Below, piece by piece: positions 36,294-43,939 of a stretch of DNA of 64,000 nt. The position numbers and the translations under genes are program-made. Numbering within the stretch: position 1 is the first letter of the stretch; each line of letters opens with the position of its first letter. This DNA is from an uncultured Campylobacter sp. Its GTDB lineage: Bacteria > Campylobacterota > Campylobacteria > Campylobacterales > Campylobacteraceae. Location of the stretch: positions 1 through 64,000 of the forward strand of contig NZ_CALKTC010000019.1 of assembly GCF_937996225.1 (NCBI RefSeq). Direction: 5' to 3'. The notes below the pieces were generated by a model, which saw only the letters and a list, made by a program, of their open reading frames with translations, made no database searches and was not told where the DNA came from.

Positions 36294-37495
36294 GGCTTTT
36301 GCTTCTAGCATTCTCGCTCGCGCTAAGCTTAGGCGCAGGCGAGCTTCAAGACGCGATCGATAGCGCAAAAGCGGGCGATATTATAGAACTAGCCGCGGGC
36401 GAATACCACGGCAACGTTTTAATCGATAAGCCCCTTACTATCGACGGACTAGACCGCTCCGCCGTGATCATAGGCGATCGCAACGGAACGGTCATCCGCG
36501 TCCGCTCTCCGCATGTTACAATCAAGAATTTAACAATTCAAAACGGAGGCTTCGAGCATCTTAGCGAGGATGCAGGGATCAACGTAAGCGACGTAAACAG
36601 CGTAATCATAAAAAATAATCTCATCAAAGACGTGCTCTATGGCGTCGTGCTAAGCAAGGCAAACGACGTAACGATCGAGGGCAATGAAATTTCGAGCAAT
36701 GCCTACCGCACGAGTTTCAAAGGCGACGGCATCAAGCTTTGGTATTCCAATGCCAATAAAATTTTAAATAACGACGTCCACAACGTCCGCGACACCGTTT
36801 TTTACTTCTCAAACGGCAATCTCGTCGCAGGCAATAAAGGCCATAGCTGTCGCTATTCTCTGCACTTTATGAACTCCGGACATAACGTCGTGGAGGATAA
36901 CTACTACGACGGCAATAGCGTGGGATTATTTTTTATGTTTTCAAGCGATAATATCGCCAGACGTAACGTAGTGCGCAACGCAGACGGCGCTTACGGCGTA
37001 GGCATAGGTATGAAGGATAGCTCAAATTTCAGGGTTACGGATAATAAAGTCGTTTACAACGCCCGCGGATTTTATCTGGATCAATCCCCCTATCAGCCGG
37101 GCTCACTTAACGTTTTTGAAAACAACGATATCGAATATAACAGCATCGGCGTGCAATTCCACGCCACGCAGCTAAAAAGCGTATTTAAAAACAATAAATT
37201 TAAAGGCAATATGGAGATCGTACTGAACGATACGCCCCAATCCAAGCTCTTGCAAAACGAATGGATCGGCAACTACTTCGACGATTACGACGGATTTGAC
37301 CGCGACGGCGACGGCTACGGCGACGTTAGCTACAGCTCATACGCCTACGCGGATAGGCTTTGGGCGTATAAACCGAATGTGCGGTTTTTTTACGGCTCCA
37401 GCGGGATCGCGCTTTTAAATTTCATCTCCAAGCTCGCTCCGTTTTCAGAGCCCGAGCTACTGCTAAAAGATCCAAAACCCAGGATGAGGCAATGA
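36290..37495 (+). CDS. nosD: NosD, periplasmic copper-site maturation protein
   Basis: A 401-residue periplasmic protein with a short signal peptide (MRLLLLAFSLALSLGAGEL) and a right-handed parallel beta-helix built from repeated steps such as VIIKNNLIKDVLYGVVLSKA, NDVTIEGNEIS and NIARRNVVRNADG. NosD works with the NosF-NosY ABC transporter and NosL to load copper and sulfide into the CuZ site of NosZ. It overlaps nosB and nosG by four bases on each side. Confidence 0.95.
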   Translation: MRLLLLAFSLALSLGAGELQDAIDSAKAGDIIELAAGEYHGNVLIDKPLTIDGLDRSAVIIGDRNGTVIRVRSPHVTIKNLTIQNGGFEHLSEDAGINVSDVNSVIIKNNLIKDVLYGVVLSKANDVTIEGNEISSNAYRTSFKGDGIKLWYSNANKILNNDVHNVRDTVFYFSNGNLVAGNKGHSCRYSLHFMNSGHNVVEDNYYDGNSVGLFFMFSSDNIARRNVVRNADGAYGVGIGMKDSSNFRVTDNKVVYNARGFYLDQSPYQPGSLNVFENNDIEYNSIGVQFHATQLKSVFKNNKFKGNMEIVLNDTPQSKLLQNEWIGNYFDDYDGFDRDGDGYGDVSYSSYAYADRLWAYKPNVRFFYGSSGIALLNFISKLAPFSEPELLLKDPKPRMRQ

Positions 37496-38316
37496 TAAAG
37501 AATAGACGCGAAGCGATAAAACTACTCGGCGGAGCGCTCGGAGTACTCGGGGCAGCGAGCTTATTTGCGGATGAGAATTCCACAAATTCCGTAAATTTTA
37601 CGGGCGGCGAAGCGCAGAATTCCGGCGCGTCAAATTCCGTAAATTCTGCGGGGCAAAATTCCGCACCGAATTCTATAAAACAAAATTTTGCGGAAAATTC
37701 TAGCGGAGATTCCGCCTCTTTATATCTGCGCCCGCCCGGAGCGCTAGCGGAGCGCGGCTTCCGCAGTAGCTGTATCAAGTGCGGCCAATGCGTGCAGGTC
37801 TGCCCCTATCACAGCATCTATCTGCTGGATATTACCCATCTTTTTGACATCGGCACCCCGGTCATTGACGCGAAAGAGCGGGGCTGCTATCTTTGCGGCG
37901 CGCTTCCTTGCGTGCTCGCCTGTCCAAGCGGCGCGCTTAGCCACGAGACGAACGAGCCTAAAAAGGTTGCGATGGGTATCGCCGTGATTAAAAATTTAGA
38001 CGCCTGTTTGGCGTATCGCGGGCAAACTTTAAAGTCTAGCGATCTGCGTCTAAAGCCCGCCAAGACCGAGCAGGAGCGAGAGTTAAACTCCGCGCTGGCG
38101 GCAAAAGAGGGCAAGGCCTGCGATCTATGCGCATCGCTGTGCCCTTACCCGCAGCCACTTGATGCCATAGCTATGATAAAAGCGGGCGCGCATTTCGCCC
38201 CGCAGATCCGTAGCGCTTGCGTCGGCTGTGGCGCGTGCGCAGAGCTCTGTCCGGCGCGTATCATCGAGATAATCCCGCGGGCGGATTATAAATCAATCTA
38301 TGAAGGAAAACAATGA
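37492..38316 (+). CDS. nosG: NosG, periplasmic Fe-S protein (NapG type)
   Basis: A 274-residue polyferredoxin passing electrons from the menaquinol side toward NosZ. It begins with a twin-arginine signal, NRREAIKLLGGALG. Residues about 26-75 are an Asn/Ser-rich linker (NSVNSAGQNSAPNSIKQ) that most NapG relatives lack. Four cluster motifs follow: CIKCGQCVQVCPY, CYLCGALPCVLACP, CDLCASLCP and CVGCGACAELCP. It pairs with NosH, encoded three genes on. Start and stop both overlap neighbours by four bases. Confidence 0.93.
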   Translation: MIKNRREAIKLLGGALGVLGAASLFADENSTNSVNFTGGEAQNSGASNSVNSAGQNSAPNSIKQNFAENSSGDSASLYLRPPGALAERGFRSSCIKCGQCVQVCPYHSIYLLDITHLFDIGTPVIDAKERGCYLCGALPCVLACPSGALSHETNEPKKVAMGIAVIKNLDACLAYRGQTLKSSDLRLKPAKTEQERELNSALAAKEGKACDLCASLCPYPQPLDAIAMIKAGAHFAPQIRSACVGCGACAELCPARIIEIIPRADYKSIYEGKQ

Positions 38317-38960
38317 AAAACTCTATTAAATTCTACCTCTACTCGCTAGCTGCGGCGCTTTTGCTGTGCGGCTGCGGAGATGATGGCGATTCAGGCTCTG
38401 CCGCGACAAGCTCCGCAGGGCAGAATTCCGTTTCACAAGGCTCCGCAGGGCAAAATTCTGCAGATCAGAATTCCGCGAGTGTAAATTCCGCATCGCAGAA
38501 AGCGGATCAAAATTCTACCGCCAAGCCTCGCATAAGCGTCAAAAGCGGCGAAGCGCCCAAGAAGGACGATAAGTTCGTAAGCTACGATTTTTACGGCGAG
38601 CGAAAGGTAAATTTTAACCTAAACGGCGATGTAAACGAAACGACCAAAAATATCGTGGCGTATTCGAGCATCAAAAATCAATATGAAAAGCTAAATTTCG
38701 ACCTGATGAAAAAGCGCCTTGGGCACGATTTTATCCTGCGCTGCTCGGCGTGCCACGACGACTACGCAAACGGCATCATCGGTCCGTCGCTTCTGGATAA
38801 AACCGACGCGCAGATCGTGGATATGATTAAAAAGTATAAATTCAAAGAAAAGCCTAATCCTCTTATGGTGCAGCTCGTAAACGGCATGAGCGAGCAACAG
38901 ATAGAGACGATGGCAAAAGAAATTTACGAGTTCAACCGACAATTTAAGGAGCAGAAATGA
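38313..38960 (+). CDS. nosC1: monohaem cytochrome c, lipoprotein (NosC1)
   Basis: A 215-residue protein with a lipoprotein signal (LAAALLLCGCG), an Asn/Ser/Gln linker at about residues 26-72 (QNSADQNSASVNSASQK), and a C-terminal cytochrome c domain with CSACH near 145 and an axial Met in NPLMVQLVNGMSE. It matches NosC1 of the Wolinella cluster, which is thought to carry electrons to NosZ. It overlaps nosG and nosC2 by four bases. Confidence 0.88.
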   Translation: MKNSIKFYLYSLAAALLLCGCGDDGDSGSAATSSAGQNSVSQGSAGQNSADQNSASVNSASQKADQNSTAKPRISVKSGEAPKKDDKFVSYDFYGERKVNFNLNGDVNETTKNIVAYSSIKNQYEKLNFDLMKKRLGHDFILRCSACHDDYANGIIGPSLLDKTDAQIVDMIKKYKFKEKPNPLMVQLVNGMSEQQIETMAKEIYEFNRQFKEQK

Positions 38961-39403
38961 AACCGGGCAAAATTTTAGCTTTGATTTTGGGTGTAGCACT
39001 GATCGCGCTGATGATCTTTATGGCTAGTTCGGACGATTCTAGCGCGCCGCAGCAAGAAGTCAAGCCGCAGGTGCAAGCAAAACCGGCGCCGCAGAGCAAG
39101 AGCGTCGATCTCATCGACGATAAGGACGTAAAAAATATTAAAATTTTAGAGCAAAGCGTCAAAGAGCGCGATTTTAAGGTTAGTAGCTCCTATCTGGTAA
39201 GCTGCGCGCCCTGCCACGGCGATGACGGACGCGGCAAGATCGCTCCGCCGATCGGCAGCAAGAGCAAGGATCAAATTTTAGCAAGCCTCAAAGATTATAA
39301 AGCGGGTAAGATCAAAAACAGCCTGATGAGCGGACTTTTAACTAACGTAAGCGACGAGAACCTAGATAAGCTCGCGGATGAAATTTCAAAATTTAAAGAG
39401 TAG
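38957..39403 (+). CDS. nosC2: monohaem cytochrome c (NosC2)
   Basis: A 148-residue protein with an N-terminal hydrophobic anchor (ILALILGVALIALMIFMA), a Gln/Pro/Lys linker and a cytochrome c domain with CAPCHGDDGRGK near residue 79. The axial ligand is probably the Met of KNSLMSGLL. It corresponds to NosC2. It overlaps nosC1 by four bases, and nosH starts three bases after its stop. Confidence 0.88.
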   Translation: MKPGKILALILGVALIALMIFMASSDDSSAPQQEVKPQVQAKPAPQSKSVDLIDDKDVKNIKILEQSVKERDFKVSSSYLVSCAPCHGDDGRGKIAPPIGSKSKDQILASLKDYKAGKIKNSLMSGLLTNVSDENLDKLADEISKFKE

Positions 39404-39406
39404 CTC

Positions 39407-40309
39407 TTGGATAAATATAATTCGCGATGCACGATCAAAAATACGAGCTTTTTCTCGACATTCGCGCTTAAAAATAAAAGCGGCAAATGGCGTCCCAGCA
39501 TTCGGGCGCTGCGCTACGCCACGGTATTTTTGGTGCATCTGCTTTTCGTGCTTTCCTTTCGCGCGGATATTCAAATTTTAGAAGGCGACATCAGCGGCTC
39601 GCGAATACTTGGCTTTCACTTAGCAGATCCTTTCGCGACTCTTGAGGTGATCGCCGCGCACAAGGATTTGCCAATAAATTTGCTCATCGGCTCGGGCACG
39701 ATCTTGCTGTTTTACTTCATCACGGGCGGCAAGGCATTTTGCTCGTGGATTTGCCCTTACGGAGCGCTTAGTGAGATCGGCGAGAAGCTGCATAATACGC
39801 TAATTGCCAAGCACGTCATCAAGGAACGCACCCTGCCTCGCGGTATGCGATATGCGATCTGGGCGCTGTTTTTGCTGCTAAGCGCGATTACGGATCTACT
39901 CGTTTTTGAAATTTTTAACGTAGTTGGAATTTTATCGCGCCTCATCATCTACGGCTTCTCGCTGGCTGGGCTTTGGATCGTTTTTGTGTTTTTGCTCGAA
40001 GTATTTTTTAGCAGACGGGTATGGTGCACGCACCTATGCCCGCTAGGCAGCACCTATTCGCTTGCGGCGAAAGCTAGCCTTAGCAAGATTACTTGGGATA
40101 AAAGCAGGTGCGATCACTGCGGCGTTTGCCAAGACGTCTGCTTCGTCTCGCACGTACTGGATATTACCAAAAAAAAGGCATCCGAAAACCTGGGCGATAA
40201 GAGCAAATTTATGCTAAAAGGGATCGACTGCACGCTGTGCGGACGCTGTATCGACGTGTGTCATCAAGACGCACTGAGTATCGGTAATAAGCTAAAAGAT
40301 ATGATCTAA
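39407..40309 (+). CDS. nosH: NosH, membrane Fe-S protein (NapH type)
   Basis: A 300-residue inner membrane protein with four helices and two polyferredoxin motifs near the C-terminus (CDHCGVCQDVCF and CTLCGRCIDVCHQ). The paired loops with CSWICPYGAL near 109 and CTHLCPLGSTY near 200 are signatures of NapH and NosH, which accept electrons from menaquinol. The start is a TTG at 39407, preceded by AAAGAG and overlapping the end of the nosC2 context; the next in-frame ATG would remove part of the conserved region. It works with NosG. Confidence 0.9.
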   Translation: MDKYNSRCTIKNTSFFSTFALKNKSGKWRPSIRALRYATVFLVHLLFVLSFRADIQILEGDISGSRILGFHLADPFATLEVIAAHKDLPINLLIGSGTILLFYFITGGKAFCSWICPYGALSEIGEKLHNTLIAKHVIKERTLPRGMRYAIWALFLLLSAITDLLVFEIFNVVGILSRLIIYGFSLAGLWIVFVFLLEVFFSRRVWCTHLCPLGSTYSLAAKASLSKITWDKSRCDHCGVCQDVCFVSHVLDITKKKASENLGDKSKFMLKGIDCTLCGRCIDVCHQDALSIGNKLKDMI

Positions 40310-40317
40310 GGAAGTCT

Positions 40318-40956
40318 ATGATAGAGATTAAAAACGTAAGCAAGAAATTCGCAGATCAATTCGTTTTAAAAGATATCGATCTAAATATCGCGGACGGCGA
40401 GCAGGTGCTTTTCGTCGGGCAAAACGGCGCGGGCAAAAGCTCGCTGATGCGGACGATTTTAGGCGAATACATACCCACAAGCGGCAGCGTCGCTATCGAC
40501 GGATTTGATTCATTTAAGCAGCGCAGCCGCGCTCTACGCGGTATCAGCTTCGTGCCGCAAACCCCGCCGCCGCTTAAGCTGAGCCTAAATGAGCTCATCT
40601 ACTTCGCCGAGCGCACGGCGGACGCAAGCAGAGCGGATATAGTAAAATTTTGCGGTGAAATGGAGCTTGATCTGAGTTCAAATTTAAACAAACCCTTTCA
40701 TAAGCTATCCGGCGGTATGAAGCAGAAATTTTTAATTGCGCTAGCATTCGGCAGAGCTAGCAAGGCGATGATTTTCGACGAACCGACCGCCAATCTCGAT
40801 CCGAGCGCGCGCGAGCGTTTTAAGACGCTTTTGCACAACTGCGCAAAAGATAAGAGCTTGATCTTTATCTCGCACAGGCTCGAGGAGGTGGGAGGACTGG
40901 TAAAAAGAATGATTTCAATGGATCTAGGGAGGATCGTAGATGACAAAAATGTTTAA
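40318..40956 (+). CDS. nosF: NosF, ABC transporter ATPase
   Basis: A 212-residue ATPase with Walker A GQNGAGKSS near residue 38, signature LSGGMKQKF near 131, Walker B MIFDEPTANLDP near 154 and switch His in FISHRLEE. It powers the NosDFY system that delivers sulfur and copper for the CuZ site. ATG follows TAAGGAAGTCT. It overlaps nosL by 17 bases. Confidence 0.93.
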   Translation: MIEIKNVSKKFADQFVLKDIDLNIADGEQVLFVGQNGAGKSSLMRTILGEYIPTSGSVAIDGFDSFKQRSRALRGISFVPQTPPPLKLSLNELIYFAERTADASRADIVKFCGEMELDLSSNLNKPFHKLSGGMKQKFLIALAFGRASKAMIFDEPTANLDPSARERFKTLLHNCAKDKSLIFISHRLEEVGGLVKRMISMDLGRIVDDKNV

Positions 40957-41605
40957 AATTATGCTTTGTGCGCTTGCGGCACTTACGTTTTTAGGCTGCG
41001 GCGACGAGAAAGACTACGGCAACGTCCACTACGACAGAGACGTATGCGAGCACTGCCAGATGGCGATTAGCGACAACCGCTTCAGCGTCGATGTACGCGT
41101 GGACGGCAAAAATCACTACTTTGACGACATCGGCTGCTTAGTGGATTTTATGGTGACAAACGATAAACTAAACTGGCTAAAGGATGCCAAAATTTACATC
41201 AATGACGCTAGCGGCAACGGCGAGTTTATCAACGCACGCACGGCGCACTTTTATCGCGGTTTTAAAACCCCTATGTCGTTTGGCTGGGGCGCGTTTAAAA
41301 ACAAGCAAGAGGGCAAGCAAGACTTCAGCTTCGATCAGGTAGTCGCGGCGCTTAAAGCAGGCGGCGGCTCGCACGGCATGGGAATGGGCGATATGGGTCG
41401 CGATGCGCACGGCAATATGGGAAGTATGCATGGCGATATGGGCGGCATGAAAGACCCTCACTCCGCAGAGCACGGCATGAGCGAGCCTAAGCATGATATG
41501 GGCGGCGGCGATGCAGGCAGCACGGCACATCCTCAAGGCTCGCCGCACGATATGCACGAAAGCGGCGGTGCGACGCACGGTATGCCTTCAGGGCACTCGC
41601 ATTAA
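40940..41605 (+). CDS. nosL: NosL copper chaperone with a Met/His-rich tail
   Basis: A 221-residue lipoprotein (lipobox LTFLGCG) of the outer periplasmic face. The NosL core has CEHCQMAISDNRFSVDV near residue 33, where the Cys and Met bind Cu(I), and TPMSFGWGAF near 112. Known NosL proteins end soon after that. Here about 80 residues follow, built from HGM, DMG, GGM and HDM steps with roughly 14 Met and 14 His. It looks like an added copper store or trap. The gene lies between nosF and a 650-base gap before nosY. Confidence 0.92.
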   Translation: MTKMFKIMLCALAALTFLGCGDEKDYGNVHYDRDVCEHCQMAISDNRFSVDVRVDGKNHYFDDIGCLVDFMVTNDKLNWLKDAKIYINDASGNGEFINARTAHFYRGFKTPMSFGWGAFKNKQEGKQDFSFDQVVAALKAGGGSHGMGMGDMGRDAHGNMGSMHGDMGGMKDPHSAEHGMSEPKHDMGGGDAGSTAHPQGSPHDMHESGGATHGMPSGHSH

Positions 41606-42259
41606 GGACGCTTTGGCTAAGACGAATTTTAAGCGGCTCCGTTTTGTGCTAAATTTAAAGCCTAAATTTCAGCGTGCCGCCCGCACCGTCATAGATGAGG
41701 TAAAATTTTACTTCGCGACTTCGGCGCGAGGCAGAGATGGGTCTAGAAAACGACCGCTAAATTTTATCTCGCGATACGGCTAAATTTAACGCACGGCGCG
41801 AGATTTCGTTCTGCCGAATTAAAGTTTACGCAGACGCTCCGGTTTAAAATTTCGCCGTAAATTTAAAATTTATCCGGTGCGAAATTTGTCGCTTCGGGAT
41901 TTTTAGAATTTTAAAATTTATGCCGCGGGATACGCCCGGCTTTGAAATTTTACGAAGCTGAAATTTAAGCGCCCCCGTCAAACGGCTAAATTTAAAACTG
42001 CGGCGGACGACGGATAGCGGGCTGCGAACGGCGCGCTGTTTGCAGGCGCCGCAAGCGAGCCGTAAATTTAAAATTTATGCGCGAGGCGCAGTCGCAAGCG
42101 GCGGATAAAATTTTTGCCGCCCGTTTAAACGCTCGGCAAGCGAAATTTAAGGCTGTAAAATCCGCGCTGCAAAACGGTGGAGCCGAGCTTAAAAACGCGC
42201 ATTTAAGCCGCGCGAGAAATCTAAATTTAAAGCGCGCCTAGGCGCAATAAAGGAAAAGA
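41606..42259. other. 654-base gap inside the nos operon
   Basis: Upstream nos genes overlap or are separated by only a few bases, so this gap between nosL and nosY is out of character. I see no gene in it. It is a mosaic of AAATTT words and G+C-rich patches. It may be the remains of a lost gene; downstream nosY has a ribosome site of its own (AAAGGAAAAGA). Confidence 0.45.
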
Positions 42260-43087
42260 ATGAAAAATTTACTCACCATCGCCGCTTTGGATATCAAAGA
42301 ATCCTTCCGCTCGCGCTGGTTTTTGCTCTATCTACTGATTTTTAGCGGGCTCGTGGCGGCGTTTTTCATCACGGGGGTGACCGACTCGCGCGTGCTCGGT
42401 TTCAGCGGGCTTTCGCGACTGCTGCTGCTGTTTATTCAGATATGCATCATCATCCTGCCCGTCTTCGTGCTCGTCACCACCAGCAAGGCGATCCTAGCCG
42501 ACCGCGACCTAAACATCTTAGAATACCTGCTAAGCTTCCCGATCTCGCAGGCGCAGTATTATTACGGAAAGGCGCTGGGAAGGCTATTTGGAGTGTTCGT
42601 GCCGATATTTTTGTCGCTGCTTTTGGCGATCGTTTGGGGCGCGATCAAAGGCACGGGCATTCCGTGGGCGATCTGCCTGCTTTATACGGGGCTGCTTTTT
42701 AGCTTGTGCGCGGCGTTTTTGGGGATCGCATTTTTGATCTGCGCCGTTTCAAAAAGCCAAGAGATGGGGCTTGGGCTCGCGTTTTTCGTCTGGCTTTTCT
42801 GCCTTGCGTTTTTGGATCTCGTACTGATCGGACTGCTCGCAAAAACAGGCGTGAACGAAAATTTGATCTTTGCGATCGCTCTAGCAAACCCGATGGAGGA
42901 CTTCCGCATTGCCGCTATCAGCCTGTTTGATCCCGATCTTGCGGTCATCGGTACAACGGCGTATTTTATCCTAGATCACTTCGGGCGCGGGCTTTTCATC
43001 GCCTTTTCGCTGCTCTATCCGATCGCGCTGGGCGCGGCAAGCCTGATTTTGGGCTATTTTATCTTTAGATCAAAGGATTTGGCGTGA
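42260..43087 (+). CDS. nosY: NosY, ABC transporter permease
   Basis: A 275-residue inner membrane protein with six helices, belonging to the ABC-2 type permeases. RSRWFLLYLLIFSGLVAAFF near residue 18, SRLLLLFIQICIIILPVFVL near 73, the loop DRDLNILEYLLSFPISQAQYY near 100 and a C-terminal helix fit NosY. It should form the NosF2Y2 transporter with NosD. It overlaps the following NosL-like gene by four bases. Confidence 0.92.
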   Translation: MKNLLTIAALDIKESFRSRWFLLYLLIFSGLVAAFFITGVTDSRVLGFSGLSRLLLLFIQICIIILPVFVLVTTSKAILADRDLNILEYLLSFPISQAQYYYGKALGRLFGVFVPIFLSLLLAIVWGAIKGTGIPWAICLLYTGLLFSLCAAFLGIAFLICAVSKSQEMGLGLAFFVWLFCLAFLDLVLIGLLAKTGVNENLIFAIALANPMEDFRIAAISLFDPDLAVIGTTAYFILDHFGRGLFIAFSLLYPIALGAASLILGYFIFRSKDLA

Positions 43088-43722
43088 AATTTCCACTCAT
43101 TTTAGCGGCATTTATAGCGCTTTGTGGCGCAGCTGAGATGCAAAATTCCGCGGCGCAAAGCTCTAGCTCGGTACATAATTTGAGCGCGCCTGATAGTATA
43201 AGCTCTGGCTTGGCGCAGAATTCTAAAAGCGTGCGCGATCTTGCGTGGCTTAAAGACGTAAATCTTACCTGCGCCAAATACGGCATCGATACTAGCACGC
43301 ACCCTGAATTTCGCGCTTACGCAAGGCTCAAAGACGGCAGTGCGCTCGCGTTTGCTTCGCCCAAGGCGATGTTTGCATATTTTTTCGAGGGCGAAAATTT
43401 GAGCGGCAATAACGGCGGCGCCTCCGCAGAGGAAAATTTGATGAGCAAAAATCCCGCTAGCGGCAATTTAGGCGAGTCAAATTCCACGAACTCAAATTTC
43501 GGCAGCGCAGAGCTTTACGTCACCGATTACGCAAGCGGCGAAATTTTGCGGGCGCAGGACGCGTTTTATGTTTTCGGCAGCGTGCTACAAAGCGCCAGAG
43601 GCGACGATCTCATCACGTTTGCGAGACTGCGTGACGCGCAGGACTTCATGCGCGAGAAAAAGGGGCATAAAATTTTGCAGTTTCGCGAAATTTCCGCCAA
43701 GCTAATCGATTATCTAAGATGA
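43084..43722 (+). CDS. second NosL-family protein, with Asn/Ser-rich inserts
   Basis: A 212-residue exported protein (signal MKFPLILAAFIALCGAAEM). The C-terminal part has the NosL wording ELYVTDYASGEILRAQDAFY and VFGSVLQSARGDDLITF, and the middle has a NosL-like FASPKAMFAYFFEG. The usual Cys-x2-Cys-x-Met copper site is not found; only CAKYGIDT is in the right place. Two Asn/Ser-rich stretches (about 20-45 and 115-140) break up the domain. It ends the nos operon. It may serve NosZ maturation without binding copper in the normal way. Confidence 0.75.
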   Translation: MKFPLILAAFIALCGAAEMQNSAAQSSSSVHNLSAPDSISSGLAQNSKSVRDLAWLKDVNLTCAKYGIDTSTHPEFRAYARLKDGSALAFASPKAMFAYFFEGENLSGNNGGASAEENLMSKNPASGNLGESNSTNSNFGSAELYVTDYASGEILRAQDAFYVFGSVLQSARGDDLITFARLRDAQDFMREKKGHKILQFREISAKLIDYLR

Positions 43723-43754
43723 TTGAGCTGCTTGGCGAAATTTAAATCCAGCTA

Positions 43755-43889
43755 TTTTAGTATATTTTATTCATAAAATTTATCTTTTATTTTAATACGC
43801 TATTAAGGGAATTTAAAGCAATTAAAAAATACAATCACGTTAAATTTTATCTATAAGAATTAAATAGTGTAGTCTTTTAGTATATTTAT
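43755..43889. repeat. direct repeat upstream of cooS
   Basis: TTTTAGTATATTTTAT at 43755-43770 recurs as TTTTAGTATATTTAT at 43875-43889, exactly 120 bases later and 50 bases before the cooS start. The words resemble -10 regions (TAGTATATT), so they could be twin promoters or binding sites for one regulator. Confidence 0.35.
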
Positions 43890-43939
43890 CGAGGGCTGCA
43901 TTCTCGCTTATTTTTAAAATAAATTTTAAGGAGACAACC

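Noticed and set aside
41493..41783. Open frame overlapping the Met/His tail of nosL and the gap
   Set aside because: It begins inside nosL in another frame and has no ribosome site; its 3' part ends in AAATTT texture.
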